Assembly (NCBI RefSeq): GCF_002091635.1
Contig: NZ_BDAC01000003.1
Coordinates: forward strand, 186,001 to 250,000
DNA from: Pseudomonas indica NBRC 103045
GTDB taxonomy: Bacteria > Pseudomonadota > Gammaproteobacteria > Pseudomonadales > Pseudomonadaceae
DNA length: 64,000 nt
Reading direction: 5' to 3'
The position numbers and the translations under genes are program-made. This document shows positions 34,932-44,160 of the stretch, in pieces. Below the pieces are notes generated by a model that was not told where the DNA came from, made no database searches, and saw only the letters and a program-made list of their open reading frames with translations. How positions within the stretch are numbered: position 1 is the first letter of the stretch; every line of letters begins with the position of its first letter.

Positions 34932-36620
34932 TCAGGCGATATCCCGCAGTTCGCGACGGAGAATCTTGCCCACCGGCGTCATCGGCAAGGCGTCCTTGAG
35001 GACGATGTGCTTGGGCACCTTGTAGCCGGTGAAATTCTCCTTGCAGTAGGCCTTCAGCTCATCCACGGTCAGGCCGGCCTCGCGCGGGACGACGAACAGC
35101 TTAACCGCCTCGCCGGACTTCTCGTCCGGTACCCCGATGGCAGCGCAACTGGCCACCTTCGGATGGGCCATGACCACATCCTCGATCTCGTTGGGATAGA
35201 CGTTGAAGCCGGACACCAGGATCAGGTCCTTCTTGCGGTCGACGATGCGCACGAAGCCATCCGGATCGATCACCGCCACGTCGCCGGTCTTCAGCCAGCC
35301 TTCGCTGTCGAGCACCTCAGCGGTGGCCTCGGGGCGCTGCCAGTAGCCCTTCATCACCTGCGGCCCCTTGACGCACAGCTCGCCACGCTCGCCGATGCCC
35401 AACTCGCGGCCTTCGTCATCGATGACCTTCAAGGCGGTGCCGGGTACCGGAATACCGACGGTGCCGAGGCGGGCCTTGTCGCCGTACGGGTTGGCGCTCA
35501 CCACCGGCGAAGTCTCGGTCAGGCCGTAGCCTTCCACCACCGCACAGCCGGTCATCGCCTGCCAACGCTCGGCGGTGGCCTTGACCAGGGCGGTGCCGCC
35601 GGAGTTGGTCACCTTGAGGCTGGAGAAATCCAGGCTCTTGAATTCAGGATGATCCATCAGCGCGACGAACAGGGTATTCAGGCCGAGCAACGCGGAGAAA
35701 CGCCACTTCTTCAATTCCTTGACGAAGCCGGCGATGTCGCGCGGGTTGGTGATCAGCACATTGTGGTTGCCGTTGACCATCATGCACATGCAGTTCGCGG
35801 TGAAAGCATAGATGTGGTACAGCGGCAGCGGCGCGATCATCACCTCCTGCCCTTCCTTCATCAGCGGATGGCCGTCGGGCCCTTCCTGGGACAGGCAGGC
35901 ATGTACCTGCTGCATGTTCGCCACCAGATTGCCGTGGGTCAGCATGGCGCCCTTGGCCACCCCGGTGGTGCCGCCGGTGTATTGCAGCACGGCGATGTCC
36001 TCGAGGCCGACCTTCACCGGCCGCAGCGCATGGCCGTGGCCCTGGCGCAGCGCATCCTTGAAGGACACCGCCTGCGGCAGGTGATAGTCCGGGACCATCT
36101 TCTTCAGCTTCTTCACCGCCGTATTGATCAGCCACCCCTTGAGGGCCGGCTGCATGTCGCCCATCCGCGCTTCGACGAGGAATTCGATATCGGTATCGGC
36201 CAGCACGTCCTGCACCAGCTTGCCGAACATGTTCAGGTAGACCAGCGCACGCACGCCGGAATCCTTGAATTGGTGGCGCATCTCGCGGGCGGTGTACAGC
36301 GGGTTGGTGTTGACCACGATCAGCCCGGCGCGCAGGGCGCCGAACACAGCGACCGGATACTGCAGGATGTTCGGCATCTGTACGGCAATGCGGTCGCCCG
36401 GCTGCAGGTCGGTGTGCTGCTGCAGGTAGCCGGCGAAGGCGGCGGAAAGTCGGTCCAGCTCGGCATAGGTCAGGGTCACGCCGAGATTGCTGAAGGCCGG
36501 GCGGTCGGCGAATTTCTTGCAGGAGCGCTCGAACACCTCGATCACCGACTTGTAGGCACCCAGGTCGATGTCGTTGGGCACGCCGGCGGGGCGCTTGTCG
36601 TTCCAGAAATCAGGTTGCAT
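34932..36620 (-). CDS. fadD2: Long-chain fatty acid-CoA ligase FadD2
   Basis: A 562-residue acyl-CoA synthetase, a close paralogue of the protein at 33013-34701 over its whole length. P-loop YTGGTTGVAKGAMLTHG, APLPLYHIYAFTANC, GYGLTETSPVV, EGWLKTGDVAVI and the C-terminal catalytic Lys (TPVGKILRREL) are intact. Together FadD1/FadD2 feed exogenous fatty acids to beta-oxidation; in P. aeruginosa they differ in chain-length preference. Start MQPDFWNDKRPAG is family-like. The gene is divergent from the hydrolase/phaJ1 pair, forming one fatty-acid locus. Confidence 0.95.
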   Translation of the reverse strand: MQPDFWNDKRPAGVPNDIDLGAYKSVIEVFERSCKKFADRPAFSNLGVTLTYAELDRLSAAFAGYLQQHTDLQPGDRIAVQMPNILQYPVAVFGALRAGLIVVNTNPLYTAREMRHQFKDSGVRALVYLNMFGKLVQDVLADTDIEFLVEARMGDMQPALKGWLINTAVKKLKKMVPDYHLPQAVSFKDALRQGHGHALRPVKVGLEDIAVLQYTGGTTGVAKGAMLTHGNLVANMQQVHACLSQEGPDGHPLMKEGQEVMIAPLPLYHIYAFTANCMCMMVNGNHNVLITNPRDIAGFVKELKKWRFSALLGLNTLFVALMDHPEFKSLDFSSLKVTNSGGTALVKATAERWQAMTGCAVVEGYGLTETSPVVSANPYGDKARLGTVGIPVPGTALKVIDDEGRELGIGERGELCVKGPQVMKGYWQRPEATAEVLDSEGWLKTGDVAVIDPDGFVRIVDRKKDLILVSGFNVYPNEIEDVVMAHPKVASCAAIGVPDEKSGEAVKLFVVPREAGLTVDELKAYCKENFTGYKVPKHIVLKDALPMTPVGKILRRELRDIA

Positions 36621-36835
36621 TGTTTTTGTCCTCTTACCTGAGCCTGTCTGGCCCGCGCATGCGGGGGTCTCGGGAACTTAGCAGCTCCGTGGCCGGGCGC
36701 AAATACTCCGGGCAGCGTCATTGACCGCGTGAATCACGGACTACTTCGAAGGCGACGGGCCGGGTGCCGAATGGCTGGGAAAACGCACGGTGCTGGCTCT
36801 ACAATGCCGGCATCTCCCGGGCACAAGGACCCGCC

Positions 36836-37795
36836 ATGCGCCACGACGCCTTCTGGCTCACCGCCAGCGATGCCGCTCCGCTGTACGTCAATCACTGGTC
36901 GCCCGAGCAACCGCCCAGGGCGGTGGTGATGCTGGCGCACGGCATGGCCGAACACAGCGGCCGCTATGCTCGCTTCGGCGAGGCCCTGGCATCGGCCGGG
37001 TTCGCCCTTTACGGCCACGACCAGCGCGGCCATGGACGCACCGCGCAACGCGGCGTGCTCGGGCACTACGCCGATCATGACGGCTGGCAGCGGGTGATCG
37101 CCGACCTGGCTAACCTCAACCACCACATCCGCCAGCAGCACCCGGACGCGCCGATCTTCCTGCTCGGCCACAGCATGGGCAGTTACATCGGCCAGGCCTA
37201 CCTGATGCGCCATAGCTGCAGCCTGCAAGGCGCGATCCTCTCCGGCTCCAATTTCCAGCCGCCGGCGCTTTACCGCGCGGCCCGGCAGGTGGCGCGCTTC
37301 GAGCGCTGGCGTCAGGGGCCGGTGGGACGCAGCGCACTGATCGAGTTCCTGTCCTTCGGCTCCTTCAACAAGGCGTTCAAACCCAACCGCACGGCGTTCG
37401 ACTGGCTGAGCCGCGACCCGGACGAAGTCGACAAGTACGTCACCGACCCGCTGTGCGGCTTCCGCTGCACCAACCAGCTGTGGATCGACCTGCTGGGCGG
37501 GCTGGAAGAAATCTCCCAGGAGAAGAACCTCGCGCAGATCGACCACGACCTGCCGCTGCTGGTCGTCGGCGGCGCGCACGATCCGGTCAGCCAGGGCATC
37601 CGCCTGGAAAAACTGGCCGATGCCCTGTGCCGCGCCGGCCTGCGCAACGTCCAACTGAAGCTGTATCCCGACGCCCGTCATGAGTTGCTCAACGAAAGCA
37701 ACCGCGACGAGGTGACCACCTACCTCATCGACTGGCTGGAACGAACCCTCGTCGCCGGCCGGCACTGTCCACTTCCGACCCAGGAGATTGCATGA
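36836..37795 (+). CDS. Alpha/beta hydrolase, monoacylglycerol lipase-like
   Basis: A 319-residue serine hydrolase of the Hydrolase_4 (lysophospholipase/monoglyceride lipase) family. HGMAEHSGRYARF (HG oxyanion motif, about 37-49), GHDQRGHGRT, nucleophile GHSMGS (Ser near 118) and C-terminal DARHELLNES with catalytic His are visible; no signal peptide. The ATG at 36836 follows AAGGA. It overlaps phaJ1 by 4 nt and is divergent from fadD2. Likely releases fatty acids from glycerides or phospholipids for the neighbouring enzymes (inference from context). Confidence 0.85.
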   Translation: MRHDAFWLTASDAAPLYVNHWSPEQPPRAVVMLAHGMAEHSGRYARFGEALASAGFALYGHDQRGHGRTAQRGVLGHYADHDGWQRVIADLANLNHHIRQQHPDAPIFLLGHSMGSYIGQAYLMRHSCSLQGAILSGSNFQPPALYRAARQVARFERWRQGPVGRSALIEFLSFGSFNKAFKPNRTAFDWLSRDPDEVDKYVTDPLCGFRCTNQLWIDLLGGLEEISQEKNLAQIDHDLPLLVVGGAHDPVSQGIRLEKLADALCRAGLRNVQLKLYPDARHELLNESNRDEVTTYLIDWLERTLVAGRHCPLPTQEIA

Positions 37796-38262
37796 GCCAG
37801 GTCAAGAATTTCCCCTACGACAGCCTCGAAGTCGGCCAGCGCGCCAGCTTCGCCAAGACCGTGGAAGAGCGCGACATCCAGCTGTTCGCCGCGGTATCCG
37901 GCGACCGCAACCCGGTGCACCTGGACGCCGAATACGCTGCCGGCACCCTGTTCAAGGAGCGCATCGCCCACGGCATGTTCAGCGGCGCGCTGATCAGCGC
38001 CGCCATTGCCTGCGAACTGCCCGGCCCGGGCACTATCTACCTCGGACAGCAACTGCGCTTCACCCGCCCGGTCAAGCTGGGCGACAGCCTCAAGGTGGAG
38101 CTGGAAATCCTGGAAAAACTGCCGAAGAACCGCGTGCGCATCGCCACCCGCGTGTTCAACCAGAACGACGAGCAAGTGGTCGACGGCGAAGCCGAAGTGC
38201 TGGCGCCGAAGCAGGCACTGTCGGTGGAGCTGCCGGAGCTGCCGCCGATTACCATTGGCTAA
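37792..38262 (+). CDS. phaJ1: (R)-specific enoyl-CoA hydratase PhaJ1
   Basis: A 156-residue MaoC/hot-dog-fold hydratase. The hydratase-2 motif is AAVSGDRNPVHLD with catalytic Asp38 and His43; AHGMFSGALIS follows. The enzyme hydrates trans-2-enoyl-CoA from beta-oxidation to (R)-3-hydroxyacyl-CoA, the precursor of polyhydroxyalkanoates and of rhamnolipid lipid chains. Length and position after the hydrolase gene agree with P. aeruginosa phaJ1. Translation is coupled to the hydrolase gene by a 4-nt overlap. Confidence 0.92.
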   Translation: MSQVKNFPYDSLEVGQRASFAKTVEERDIQLFAAVSGDRNPVHLDAEYAAGTLFKERIAHGMFSGALISAAIACELPGPGTIYLGQQLRFTRPVKLGDSLKVELEILEKLPKNRVRIATRVFNQNDEQVVDGEAEVLAPKQALSVELPELPPITIG

Positions 38263-38334
38263 GACCTTCGCTTTTGCGTGGGACGGATTCATTCGTGAAG
38301 AGGGCCTGCCGGCTATCGCGAATGCAGCCACGCA

Positions 38335-38412
38335 AAAGCATCGCCAGCAGAGTTGGTTCCTACGAAAGCGCGTCGGTGCCGCATACCGTGTAGGGGCGAA
38401 TTCATTCGCCTG
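38335..38412. repeat. REP-like repeats after phaJ1
   Basis: A unit containing CGCCAGCAGAGTTGGTTCCT (38342-38361) and one reading TGTAGGGGCGAATTCATTCG (38389-38408, to about 38410). The second covers the stop codon of the convergent HlyD-like gene (stop at 38402-38404), so the last codons of that protein are drawn from a repeat. Confidence 0.8.
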
Positions 38413-39277
38413 CGGACGCGTCGTCCGACACCACCTGCACACTGGCCGTCATCCCGGCGCTGAGCAATACATCGTCGGGCACCCGGTCCAATCTGATCCG
38501 CACCGGAATCCGCTGGGCCAGGCGCACCCAATTGAAGGTCGGCTCGACATCCGCCAGCAGTTGCGCGTCGGGGCTGGCGTTGCGGTCGGTAATGCCGCGG
38601 CTGATACTTTCAACCGTACCGTCCAGCGCCTGCCCGGCGCCCATCAGCCACACCTTCACCGGCGCGCCGAGGCGGATGTGCGGCAACTTGGTCTCTTCGA
38701 AATAGGCCTGGATATAGAAGGAAACGTCATCCACCAGCGCCATCACCGCCTGGCCGGCCTGTACATAGTTGCCCTGGGCCAGGCGCAGGTTGGTGACCTG
38801 CCCGGCGCGCGGGGCACGTACCTCGCTGCGGGCCAGGTTCAGCTCGGCCACCGCCACGTCGGCCATGGCCTCGCGGTATTCGCCCCGGGCGATATCGGCA
38901 TTGATCTGGGCGTTTTCCTTCAACTCGGCGCTGATCGCCTGCGGGCCGAGATGGGAGCGCCGCGACGCCTCGTGCTCACGCAAACGCATCTGTTGTTTAC
39001 GCGTCTCGGCTACCGCCCGAGCCTTGTCCACGGCGGCCTGGTAACGCTCGCGGTCGATGTGGAACAACACCTGGCCGGCCTCGACCCGCTGGTTGTCACG
39101 GACTTTCAGGTCCACCACCCAGCCGGACACGTCCGGCGCAATGGTCACCACATCGGCACGGACCCGCGCATCCCGCGTCCACGGCGACAGCATGTAGTGC
39201 TGCCACAGCCAGTAGCCGGCGAGGATGGCCAGCCCGACCAGGCAAAAGGTGATGGCGATACGCCCGGCATTACGCAT
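38402..39277 (-). CDS. HlyD/EmrA-type periplasmic adaptor
   Basis: A 291-residue membrane-fusion protein: one N-terminal helix (residues 6-25), biotinyl-lipoyl-like region (APDVSGWVVDLKVRDNQRVE), a short coiled coil, the second lipoyl half (VRAPRAGQVTNLRLAQGNYV), then a beta-barrel domain. It links the FUSC-family pump at 39482 to an outer-membrane channel not encoded here. Order FUSC-DUF1656-HlyD is the standard AaeB/AaeX/AaeA-like layout, used for aromatic acids or drugs. Its C terminus (SAGE) overlaps a REP-like repeat. Confidence 0.88.
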   Translation of the reverse strand: MRNAGRIAITFCLVGLAILAGYWLWQHYMLSPWTRDARVRADVVTIAPDVSGWVVDLKVRDNQRVEAGQVLFHIDRERYQAAVDKARAVAETRKQQMRLREHEASRRSHLGPQAISAELKENAQINADIARGEYREAMADVAVAELNLARSEVRAPRAGQVTNLRLAQGNYVQAGQAVMALVDDVSFYIQAYFEETKLPHIRLGAPVKVWLMGAGQALDGTVESISRGITDRNASPDAQLLADVEPTFNWVRLAQRIPVRIRLDRVPDDVLLSAGMTASVQVVSDDASAGE

Positions 39278-39288
39278 GAAACCCTCCT

Positions 39289-39495
39289 TTAGAAACGGCC
39301 CAGCAGCGCGACGACCGCCGCCAGCACGCAGACGAACAAGGCGCAGTCGAACAGCGCCTCGTGCCAGATCCAACGCCCCAGCGGCGTCCGCTGCAGGCCC
39401 AGGCGCAACAGCCCGGTGGCGAGCAACGCCAGCAGCGCATAGAGCAGAAAGGGGCTGAGCAACACGCCGCCCAGCGACCACTCACGCAAGCCCAT
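39289..39495 (-). CDS. DUF1656 (AaeX-like) small membrane protein
   Basis: A 68-residue protein with two hydrophobic helices (LSPFLLYALLALLATGLLRLG and FDCALFVCVLAAVVALLGRF) separated by GRWIWHEALFD, the DUF1656/AaeX pattern. It accompanies FUSC-type pumps and HlyD adaptors; role is probably structural. It overlaps the FUSC gene by 14 nt upstream and precedes the HlyD gene by 11 nt. The open frame extends upstream but only the ATG at 39495 gives a family-like N-terminus. Confidence 0.85.
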   Translation of the reverse strand: MGLREWSLGGVLLSPFLLYALLALLATGLLRLGLQRTPLGRWIWHEALFDCALFVCVLAAVVALLGRF

Positions 39496-41470
39496 CGATG
39501 TCCTCCCGCTGGCGGCACCACTGCCGCCAGCTGTGTTGCAGTTGCAGGACGGCGCCTTCCGCCAGGCGTCCGGCATCGTTGTCGGGCACTGCCCTCAGGG
39601 TTGCCAGCAATGCCGCGCCGGGCGCATCGAGGGCATCCATCCGGGCGGCCGCAGGGCCCTGTTGGAAGACCCGCTCGAGCGCCTGGAAATAACGACGCTG
39701 GGCCTCTCCCTCGAGCAGACCGGCAGCAGCCAGGGTGAAGCGCAGGTGCAAGAGTTCGTCCCCCAGATCGAGCCCGAGCAGACCGTCATCCCAGCGGCTG
39801 CGCGCCACTTCGGGAAGCGCCGGGTAATGCCGGGCCAGTTGCAGCAGGCGGTCGGCCATGCGTCCGGCGAACCAGGTATCCGCCCCGGCGAGGGCCCGCT
39901 GACTCAGGCGCCCGAGATCGCCAAGAGTGGCGCGCAACAAACGGCGACCATGCCAGTGTGGATTGCGCAGGCCGATCAGACGGAACGCCAGCACCGCACA
40001 GCCCACGCCCACCAGCATCCCCAGCGCCTCGTTGGCGAAGAAGGCGACATCGAAGCGCATGCCGTTCTGCGGGCCCACCAGCACGATGAAATGCAGGCAG
40101 AACGAGGTGGCGGTCGCACCGATGGCCGGCTTGGCCATGCACAGCGCGCCGAAGAACAACGGCACGCCGAGCGCCAGGCAGAGCAAGGGGAACCCGCTCC
40201 ATTGCGGCAGCAGCAACTGGCCGACGAAGAACGCGACGGGAATCGCCAGGGCGATCCCGCGGATGAAGCTGAAGCCGATCTGTACCGCGTTCTCCCGATT
40301 GGCGAACAAGCTGCAGACCACCGCGGCGAGGATCATCGCGCCGCCGGCCGAGGTCCAGGCAGTCGCCAGCCAGAACGCCGACAGCGCCAGGAACGCCAGT
40401 CCGCTGCGTAGTCCATAGACCAGCGCCAGCGCGTAGTCCCGGTGGCTGGACAGCGCCCCCGCCGCGCGTTCCGTCAGCCGGCCCTGCTCCACCGCCGCCA
40501 AGGCACGCCCGGCCTCGATCGCATAGAGCAGCAGCACCGCCAGGCGCCCCAGGCAATACTGCGGTGCCGCCCCAACGGCCTGATCGCGGGCCGCCGCTTG
40601 CAACCGTTCGCGCAGAGCCAGCAACTCGGCCTCGTCGGCACGGCCAAGGGTGGCCTCCACCTCGCTCAGCCAGGGCGCCAGGGTCTCGGCATCGTGCTCA
40701 TCCAAGATCGCCCACTGCCGCGCTACGGCCCGGGCAATGCGCAACAGGCTCAGCAAGGCCCGACTCAGCCCACGCATGGCGCGGGCGCGCTGGCGGCCTC
40801 GCGTGCCTTCGAACCAGGCATGCTCGCGCTGGGCATCCACCGCGACGATGCGTCCGAGCATCTGCAACAACCCCTGGCGCGCCTCCGCCTTTCCGCTGAG
40901 TGCCGCCTGGGCGGTGTCGAGGCCGGATTGCCAGGCGGCACGCGCCTGCTGCACCAACTGACGCTCGACCCGCTGCGGCCAAAGCACCGCGTTCACCGCC
41001 GTGGCGCAAAGGATGCCGAGGCAGATTTCCGTGCAGCGCGCCACCGCATGATCGAAGACCAGCAGCGGCTGGCTCAGGGCCGGCAAGGCGATGATCGCCA
41101 CCGTGTAGCCGGCCAGGACGAAAGCGTAGGACCAGGCGCTGCGCAGCAGGGTCGAAGCCGCCGTACACAGGCCCAGCCAGGTCGCCAAGGCCAGCAGGAA
41201 CAGCCCCGGCGCCTGGGCGAACAAGGCCATGCAGACCACCGCCATGAAGGTGCCGACCAGGGTTCCGAGCAGGCGCGCCAGGCCCTTCTGAACCACCATG
41301 CCGGACAGCGGTTGGGCAACGATAAGAGCAGTCATCAATGCCCACTGCGGCTGCTCCAGCTCGAAGCGCAAGGCGCACCAGAGCGCCAGGCCGGCGCCCA
41401 GGAGCGTCTTGACGGCGAATTGCAGCGCCAGCGAACTCGGCGCCAGCACTGCCTGCAAGGTATCGCGCAC
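39482..41470 (-). CDS. FUSC-family efflux pump (AaeB-like)
   Basis: A 662-residue inner-membrane protein in two halves, each with about six hydrophobic helices followed by a cytoplasmic helical domain: first half LKTLLGAGLALWCALR ... GMVVQKGLARLLGTLVG, second half RSGLAFLALSAFWLATAWTS ... NAVQIGFSFIRGIAL. This is the FUSC/AaeB plan for efflux of aromatic carboxylates or other toxins. A GTG start at 41470 with AAGGT 9 nt upstream is favoured; a TTG at 41521 would add 17 residues. Faces the TetR gene at 41633. Confidence 0.88.
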   Translation of the reverse strand: MRDTLQAVLAPSSLALQFAVKTLLGAGLALWCALRFELEQPQWALMTALIVAQPLSGMVVQKGLARLLGTLVGTFMAVVCMALFAQAPGLFLLALATWLGLCTAASTLLRSAWSYAFVLAGYTVAIIALPALSQPLLVFDHAVARCTEICLGILCATAVNAVLWPQRVERQLVQQARAAWQSGLDTAQAALSGKAEARQGLLQMLGRIVAVDAQREHAWFEGTRGRQRARAMRGLSRALLSLLRIARAVARQWAILDEHDAETLAPWLSEVEATLGRADEAELLALRERLQAAARDQAVGAAPQYCLGRLAVLLLYAIEAGRALAAVEQGRLTERAAGALSSHRDYALALVYGLRSGLAFLALSAFWLATAWTSAGGAMILAAVVCSLFANRENAVQIGFSFIRGIALAIPVAFFVGQLLLPQWSGFPLLCLALGVPLFFGALCMAKPAIGATATSFCLHFIVLVGPQNGMRFDVAFFANEALGMLVGVGCAVLAFRLIGLRNPHWHGRRLLRATLGDLGRLSQRALAGADTWFAGRMADRLLQLARHYPALPEVARSRWDDGLLGLDLGDELLHLRFTLAAAGLLEGEAQRRYFQALERVFQQGPAAARMDALDAPGAALLATLRAVPDNDAGRLAEGAVLQLQHSWRQWCRQREDIDGLA

Positions 41471-41552
41471 GCAAGGTACCTTCGGGATGACAAGGGATAG
41501 ACAACGGAAATAGAGAGCCAACGACGGCTGCGTATCAGTGCAACCTAATTAT

Positions 41553-41566
41553 TAGTCAGCTAACTA
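41553..41566. promoter_or_regulatory. Palindromic operator candidate in the efflux divergent region
   Basis: TAGTCAGCTAACTA matches its own reverse complement at 12 of 14 positions (TAGTnAGCTnACTA) and lies in the AT-rich 160-nt gap between the FUSC and TetR genes. Both operons could be controlled from it by the TetR-type regulator encoded at 41633. Confidence 0.5.
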
Positions 41567-41632
41567 TATCGCTAGAATTCCTGTCTGAAAAGCCAGATTG
41601 CAATTAATTAAATCTGTATTTAAATAATCATC

Positions 41633-42274
41633 ATGAACACACCTCGCACACCCGGCCGCCCCGTCGGCGAGCCCCAACAACGCGAACGCCTGCTGGATGC
41701 CGCCCTGGCGGCCTTCTCCCAGTCGGGCATCGCCGCCAGCAGCCTGCGCCACATCGCAACCCGGGCCGGGGTGACTCCCGCTCTGGTGAACTACTACTTC
41801 GGCAACAAGGACAAACTGCTCCAGGCGGTCATCGAGGAACGCCTGTTCCCCACCCTCCTCCAGCTCGCCCAGGCGCTGAGCAAGGCCGGCGACGAACCCG
41901 CCGCGCTGGTACGTGCGTTCGTCCTCGGCATGCGCGAACTGGTCGCCACTCACCCCTGGCTGCCGCCGCTGTGGGTCCGTGAGGTGCTCTGCGAAGGCGG
42001 GCTCCTACGCCCGCTGCTGGTCGATCGCGTCGCCCCGCTGATCCCCCGGCCGCTGGCCGAACGCTTCGCCGCCGCCCAGCGCCGCGGCGCCCTGAACCCC
42101 GACCTCGACCCACGCCTGCTGGGCGTCTCGCTGATCGGGCTGACCCTGTTCCCCTACGCCGCCGCGCCCATCTGGCGTGGCCTGTTCCCCGCGCCCGAGC
42201 TGGATGACGAGGCCCTGGTCCGCCATACCCTCGTCCTGCTCGAACGCGGCCTGGAGATGCCCCATGCGCCCTGA
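41633..42274 (+). CDS. TetR-family regulator (CecR/YbiH-like)
   Basis: A 213-residue TetR repressor. The N-terminal helix-turn-helix is RERLLDAALAAFSQSGIAAS, followed by SLRHIATRAGVTPALVNYYF and GNKDKLLQAVIEERL (residues 15-65); the C-terminal part resembles the YbiH/CecR (DUF1956-like) dimerisation domain. In E. coli, CecR controls a YbhGFSR ABC efflux operon, and here the same set (HlyD, ABC ATPase, permease) follows directly, the HlyD start overlapping its end by 11 nt. Probably represses this operon and perhaps the divergent FUSC operon. Confidence 0.88.
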   Translation: MNTPRTPGRPVGEPQQRERLLDAALAAFSQSGIAASSLRHIATRAGVTPALVNYYFGNKDKLLQAVIEERLFPTLLQLAQALSKAGDEPAALVRAFVLGMRELVATHPWLPPLWVREVLCEGGLLRPLLVDRVAPLIPRPLAERFAAAQRRGALNPDLDPRLLGVSLIGLTLFPYAAAPIWRGLFPAPELDDEALVRHTLVLLERGLEMPHAP

Positions 42275-43229
42275 TCGTCGACTGGCCTGCCTACTCGTCC
42301 TGCTCCTCGGTGCCTGTGACCGGCAAGCCCCACCGGAACTGGCCGGCACCCTGGAATGGGACCGGGTGGCCATTCCCGCGGAAACGTCCGAACCGGTGCT
42401 GCGCTGGGCCGTGGCCGAGGGCGACCGGGTCGAGGCCGGCACCCTGCTGCTGCAACTCGACCCGCGCCGCCTGGATGCCGCAGTGGCCCAGGCACAGGCC
42501 GAAGTGGAACAGGCCGCGGCACGGCTGGCGGAGCTGAGCAACGGGGCGCGCGAAGAGAACATCGAGGCGGCACGCGCCCAGTTGACCCGAAGCCGCGCCG
42601 CACTGGACGAGGCCGAGCGCAACCACCGGCGTATCGCCGCGTTGTATGCGCGCAAACAGGTTGCGGTGGCCGAGCTGGATCGTGCGCGCGCCAGTCGCGA
42701 CCAGGCGCGGGCCGAACGGGATAGTGCGGCCGCTCAACTGAGCGAGCTGACCAACGGCACCCGCCCGGAACAGATCGAGCAGGCCACCGCCGCGCTCGCC
42801 GCTGCCCGCGCCACCCTGGCCCGCCGCCAATTGGATCGCGAACGTCTCGACCTGCGCGCCCCACGCGCCGGCCGGGTCGATGCCCTGCCCTTCAAGCCCG
42901 GCGATCAGCCGCCGCAAGGCGCCACGCTGGTCAGCCTGCTGGTCGGCGAAGCGCCCTATGCGCGGGTCTTCGTGCCGGCGTCGCAGCGCAGCGGACTGGC
43001 CATCGGCGATCACCTGCAGATCAGCGTGGAGGGTATCGAGCCACCCTTCGACGCCAGCGTCCGCAGCATCGCCAGCGAAGCCAGCTTCACCCCTTACTAC
43101 GCTCTGGTCGGCGACGATGCCAGCCGCCTGACCTACCGGGCCGAACTGCTGCTGCAAGGCGAAAAGGCCCGTGAGTTGCCGGCCGGTCTACCGCTGCGGG
43201 CACAACGGGTGAACGATGAACAGCGCTGA
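42264..43229 (+). CDS. HlyD-type adaptor lipoprotein (YbhG-like)
   Basis: A 321-residue membrane-fusion protein. The N-terminus has a lipobox-like LLVLLLGACDRQ (Cys near 18), so it is probably a lipid-anchored protein. A long coiled-coil hairpin (residues about 75-195, two NGxR.EnIE/EQIE.A repeats) separates the lipoyl halves (VAEGDRVEAGTLLLQLDPR and LRAPRAGRVDALPFKPGDQ). It joins the ABC transporter of the next two genes to an outer-membrane channel. It overlaps the ATPase gene by 14 nt. Confidence 0.87.
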   Translation: MRPDRRLACLLVLLLGACDRQAPPELAGTLEWDRVAIPAETSEPVLRWAVAEGDRVEAGTLLLQLDPRRLDAAVAQAQAEVEQAAARLAELSNGAREENIEAARAQLTRSRAALDEAERNHRRIAALYARKQVAVAELDRARASRDQARAERDSAAAQLSELTNGTRPEQIEQATAALAAARATLARRQLDRERLDLRAPRAGRVDALPFKPGDQPPQGATLVSLLVGEAPYARVFVPASQRSGLAIGDHLQISVEGIEPPFDASVRSIASEASFTPYYALVGDDASRLTYRAELLLQGEKARELPAGLPLRAQRVNDEQR

Positions 43230-44160
43230 GACGGTCATCCGGGCCCGCGGCCTGACCAAGCGCTTCGGCGACTTCACCGCGGTGGACAGCCTCGACCTCG
43301 ACGTCCGCCGCGCCGAGGTGTTCGGCTTCCTCGGCCCCAACGGCTCCGGCAAATCCACCACCATTCGCATGCTCTGCGGCCTGCTCTCGCCCAGCGCCGG
43401 CGAGATCGAGGTGCTGGGCTGCCGGATTCCCCAGGACGCCGAAGCGCTGAAGCGGCGCATCGGCTACATGACGCAGAAATTCTCCCTCTACGACGACCTG
43501 AGCGTCGGCGAGAACCTCGACTTCCTCGCCGCTGTCCACGGCCTACCCAGGCGCGAGGCCCGCCAGCGCATCGACGAATTGCTGGCGCTGTACCGCCTGG
43601 ACGACCGCCGCCGGCAACTGGCCGGTACCCTCAGCGGCGGGCAGAAGCAGCGCCTGGCTCTGGCCGGCGCGGTGCTGCACAAGCCGGACCTGCTGTTTCT
43701 CGACGAACCGACCAGCGCGGTCGACCCGCAATCGCGCCGGGACTTCTGGGACTCCCTGTTCGAACTGGCCGATGCCGGAACCACCCTGCTGGTCTCCACC
43801 CACTACATGGACGAGGCCGAGCGCTGCACCCGCCTGGGCATCCTCGACGAGGGTCGGCTGGCCGCCGACGGCAGCCCGGAAGAATTGCTCGCCCAGTTGC
43901 CGGGCACTTCCCTGCTGGTGGAATGCGAGCAGCCCCGCCAGGCCCAGCGCGCACTGCAAGGCGGCGAAGGCATCCTCGCCCTGGCACAGATAGGCGCGTC
44001 GCTGCGGGTGCTGGTGGAGGAAGGGCAAAGCGCCGAAGACATCCGTACCCGGCTGCATGAGGCCGGCATCGACGCCGAAGTCGGCGAAACCGCGCCGAAC
44101 CTGGAAGACGTATTCGTCACCGCCACCCGCCGCCAGCCGGCCGACCGGGAGGAAACATGA
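43216..44160 (+). CDS. ABC exporter ATPase (YbhF-like, single nucleotide-binding domain)
   Basis: A 314-residue ATPase. Walker A GPNGSGKST (about 37-45), Q-loop TQKFSLYDDL, signature LSGGQKQRLALAGAVLH, Walker B LLFLDEPTSAVD, switch His in STHYMDEAERC, and a C-terminal regulatory tail (DUF4162-like). It drives the permease of the next gene. E. coli YbhF has two ATPase domains; this protein has one, so it may act as a homodimer. Overlaps the permease gene by 4 nt. Confidence 0.9.
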   Translation: MNSAETVIRARGLTKRFGDFTAVDSLDLDVRRAEVFGFLGPNGSGKSTTIRMLCGLLSPSAGEIEVLGCRIPQDAEALKRRIGYMTQKFSLYDDLSVGENLDFLAAVHGLPRREARQRIDELLALYRLDDRRRQLAGTLSGGQKQRLALAGAVLHKPDLLFLDEPTSAVDPQSRRDFWDSLFELADAGTTLLVSTHYMDEAERCTRLGILDEGRLAADGSPEELLAQLPGTSLLVECEQPRQAQRALQGGEGILALAQIGASLRVLVEEGQSAEDIRTRLHEAGIDAEVGETAPNLEDVFVTATRRQPADREET

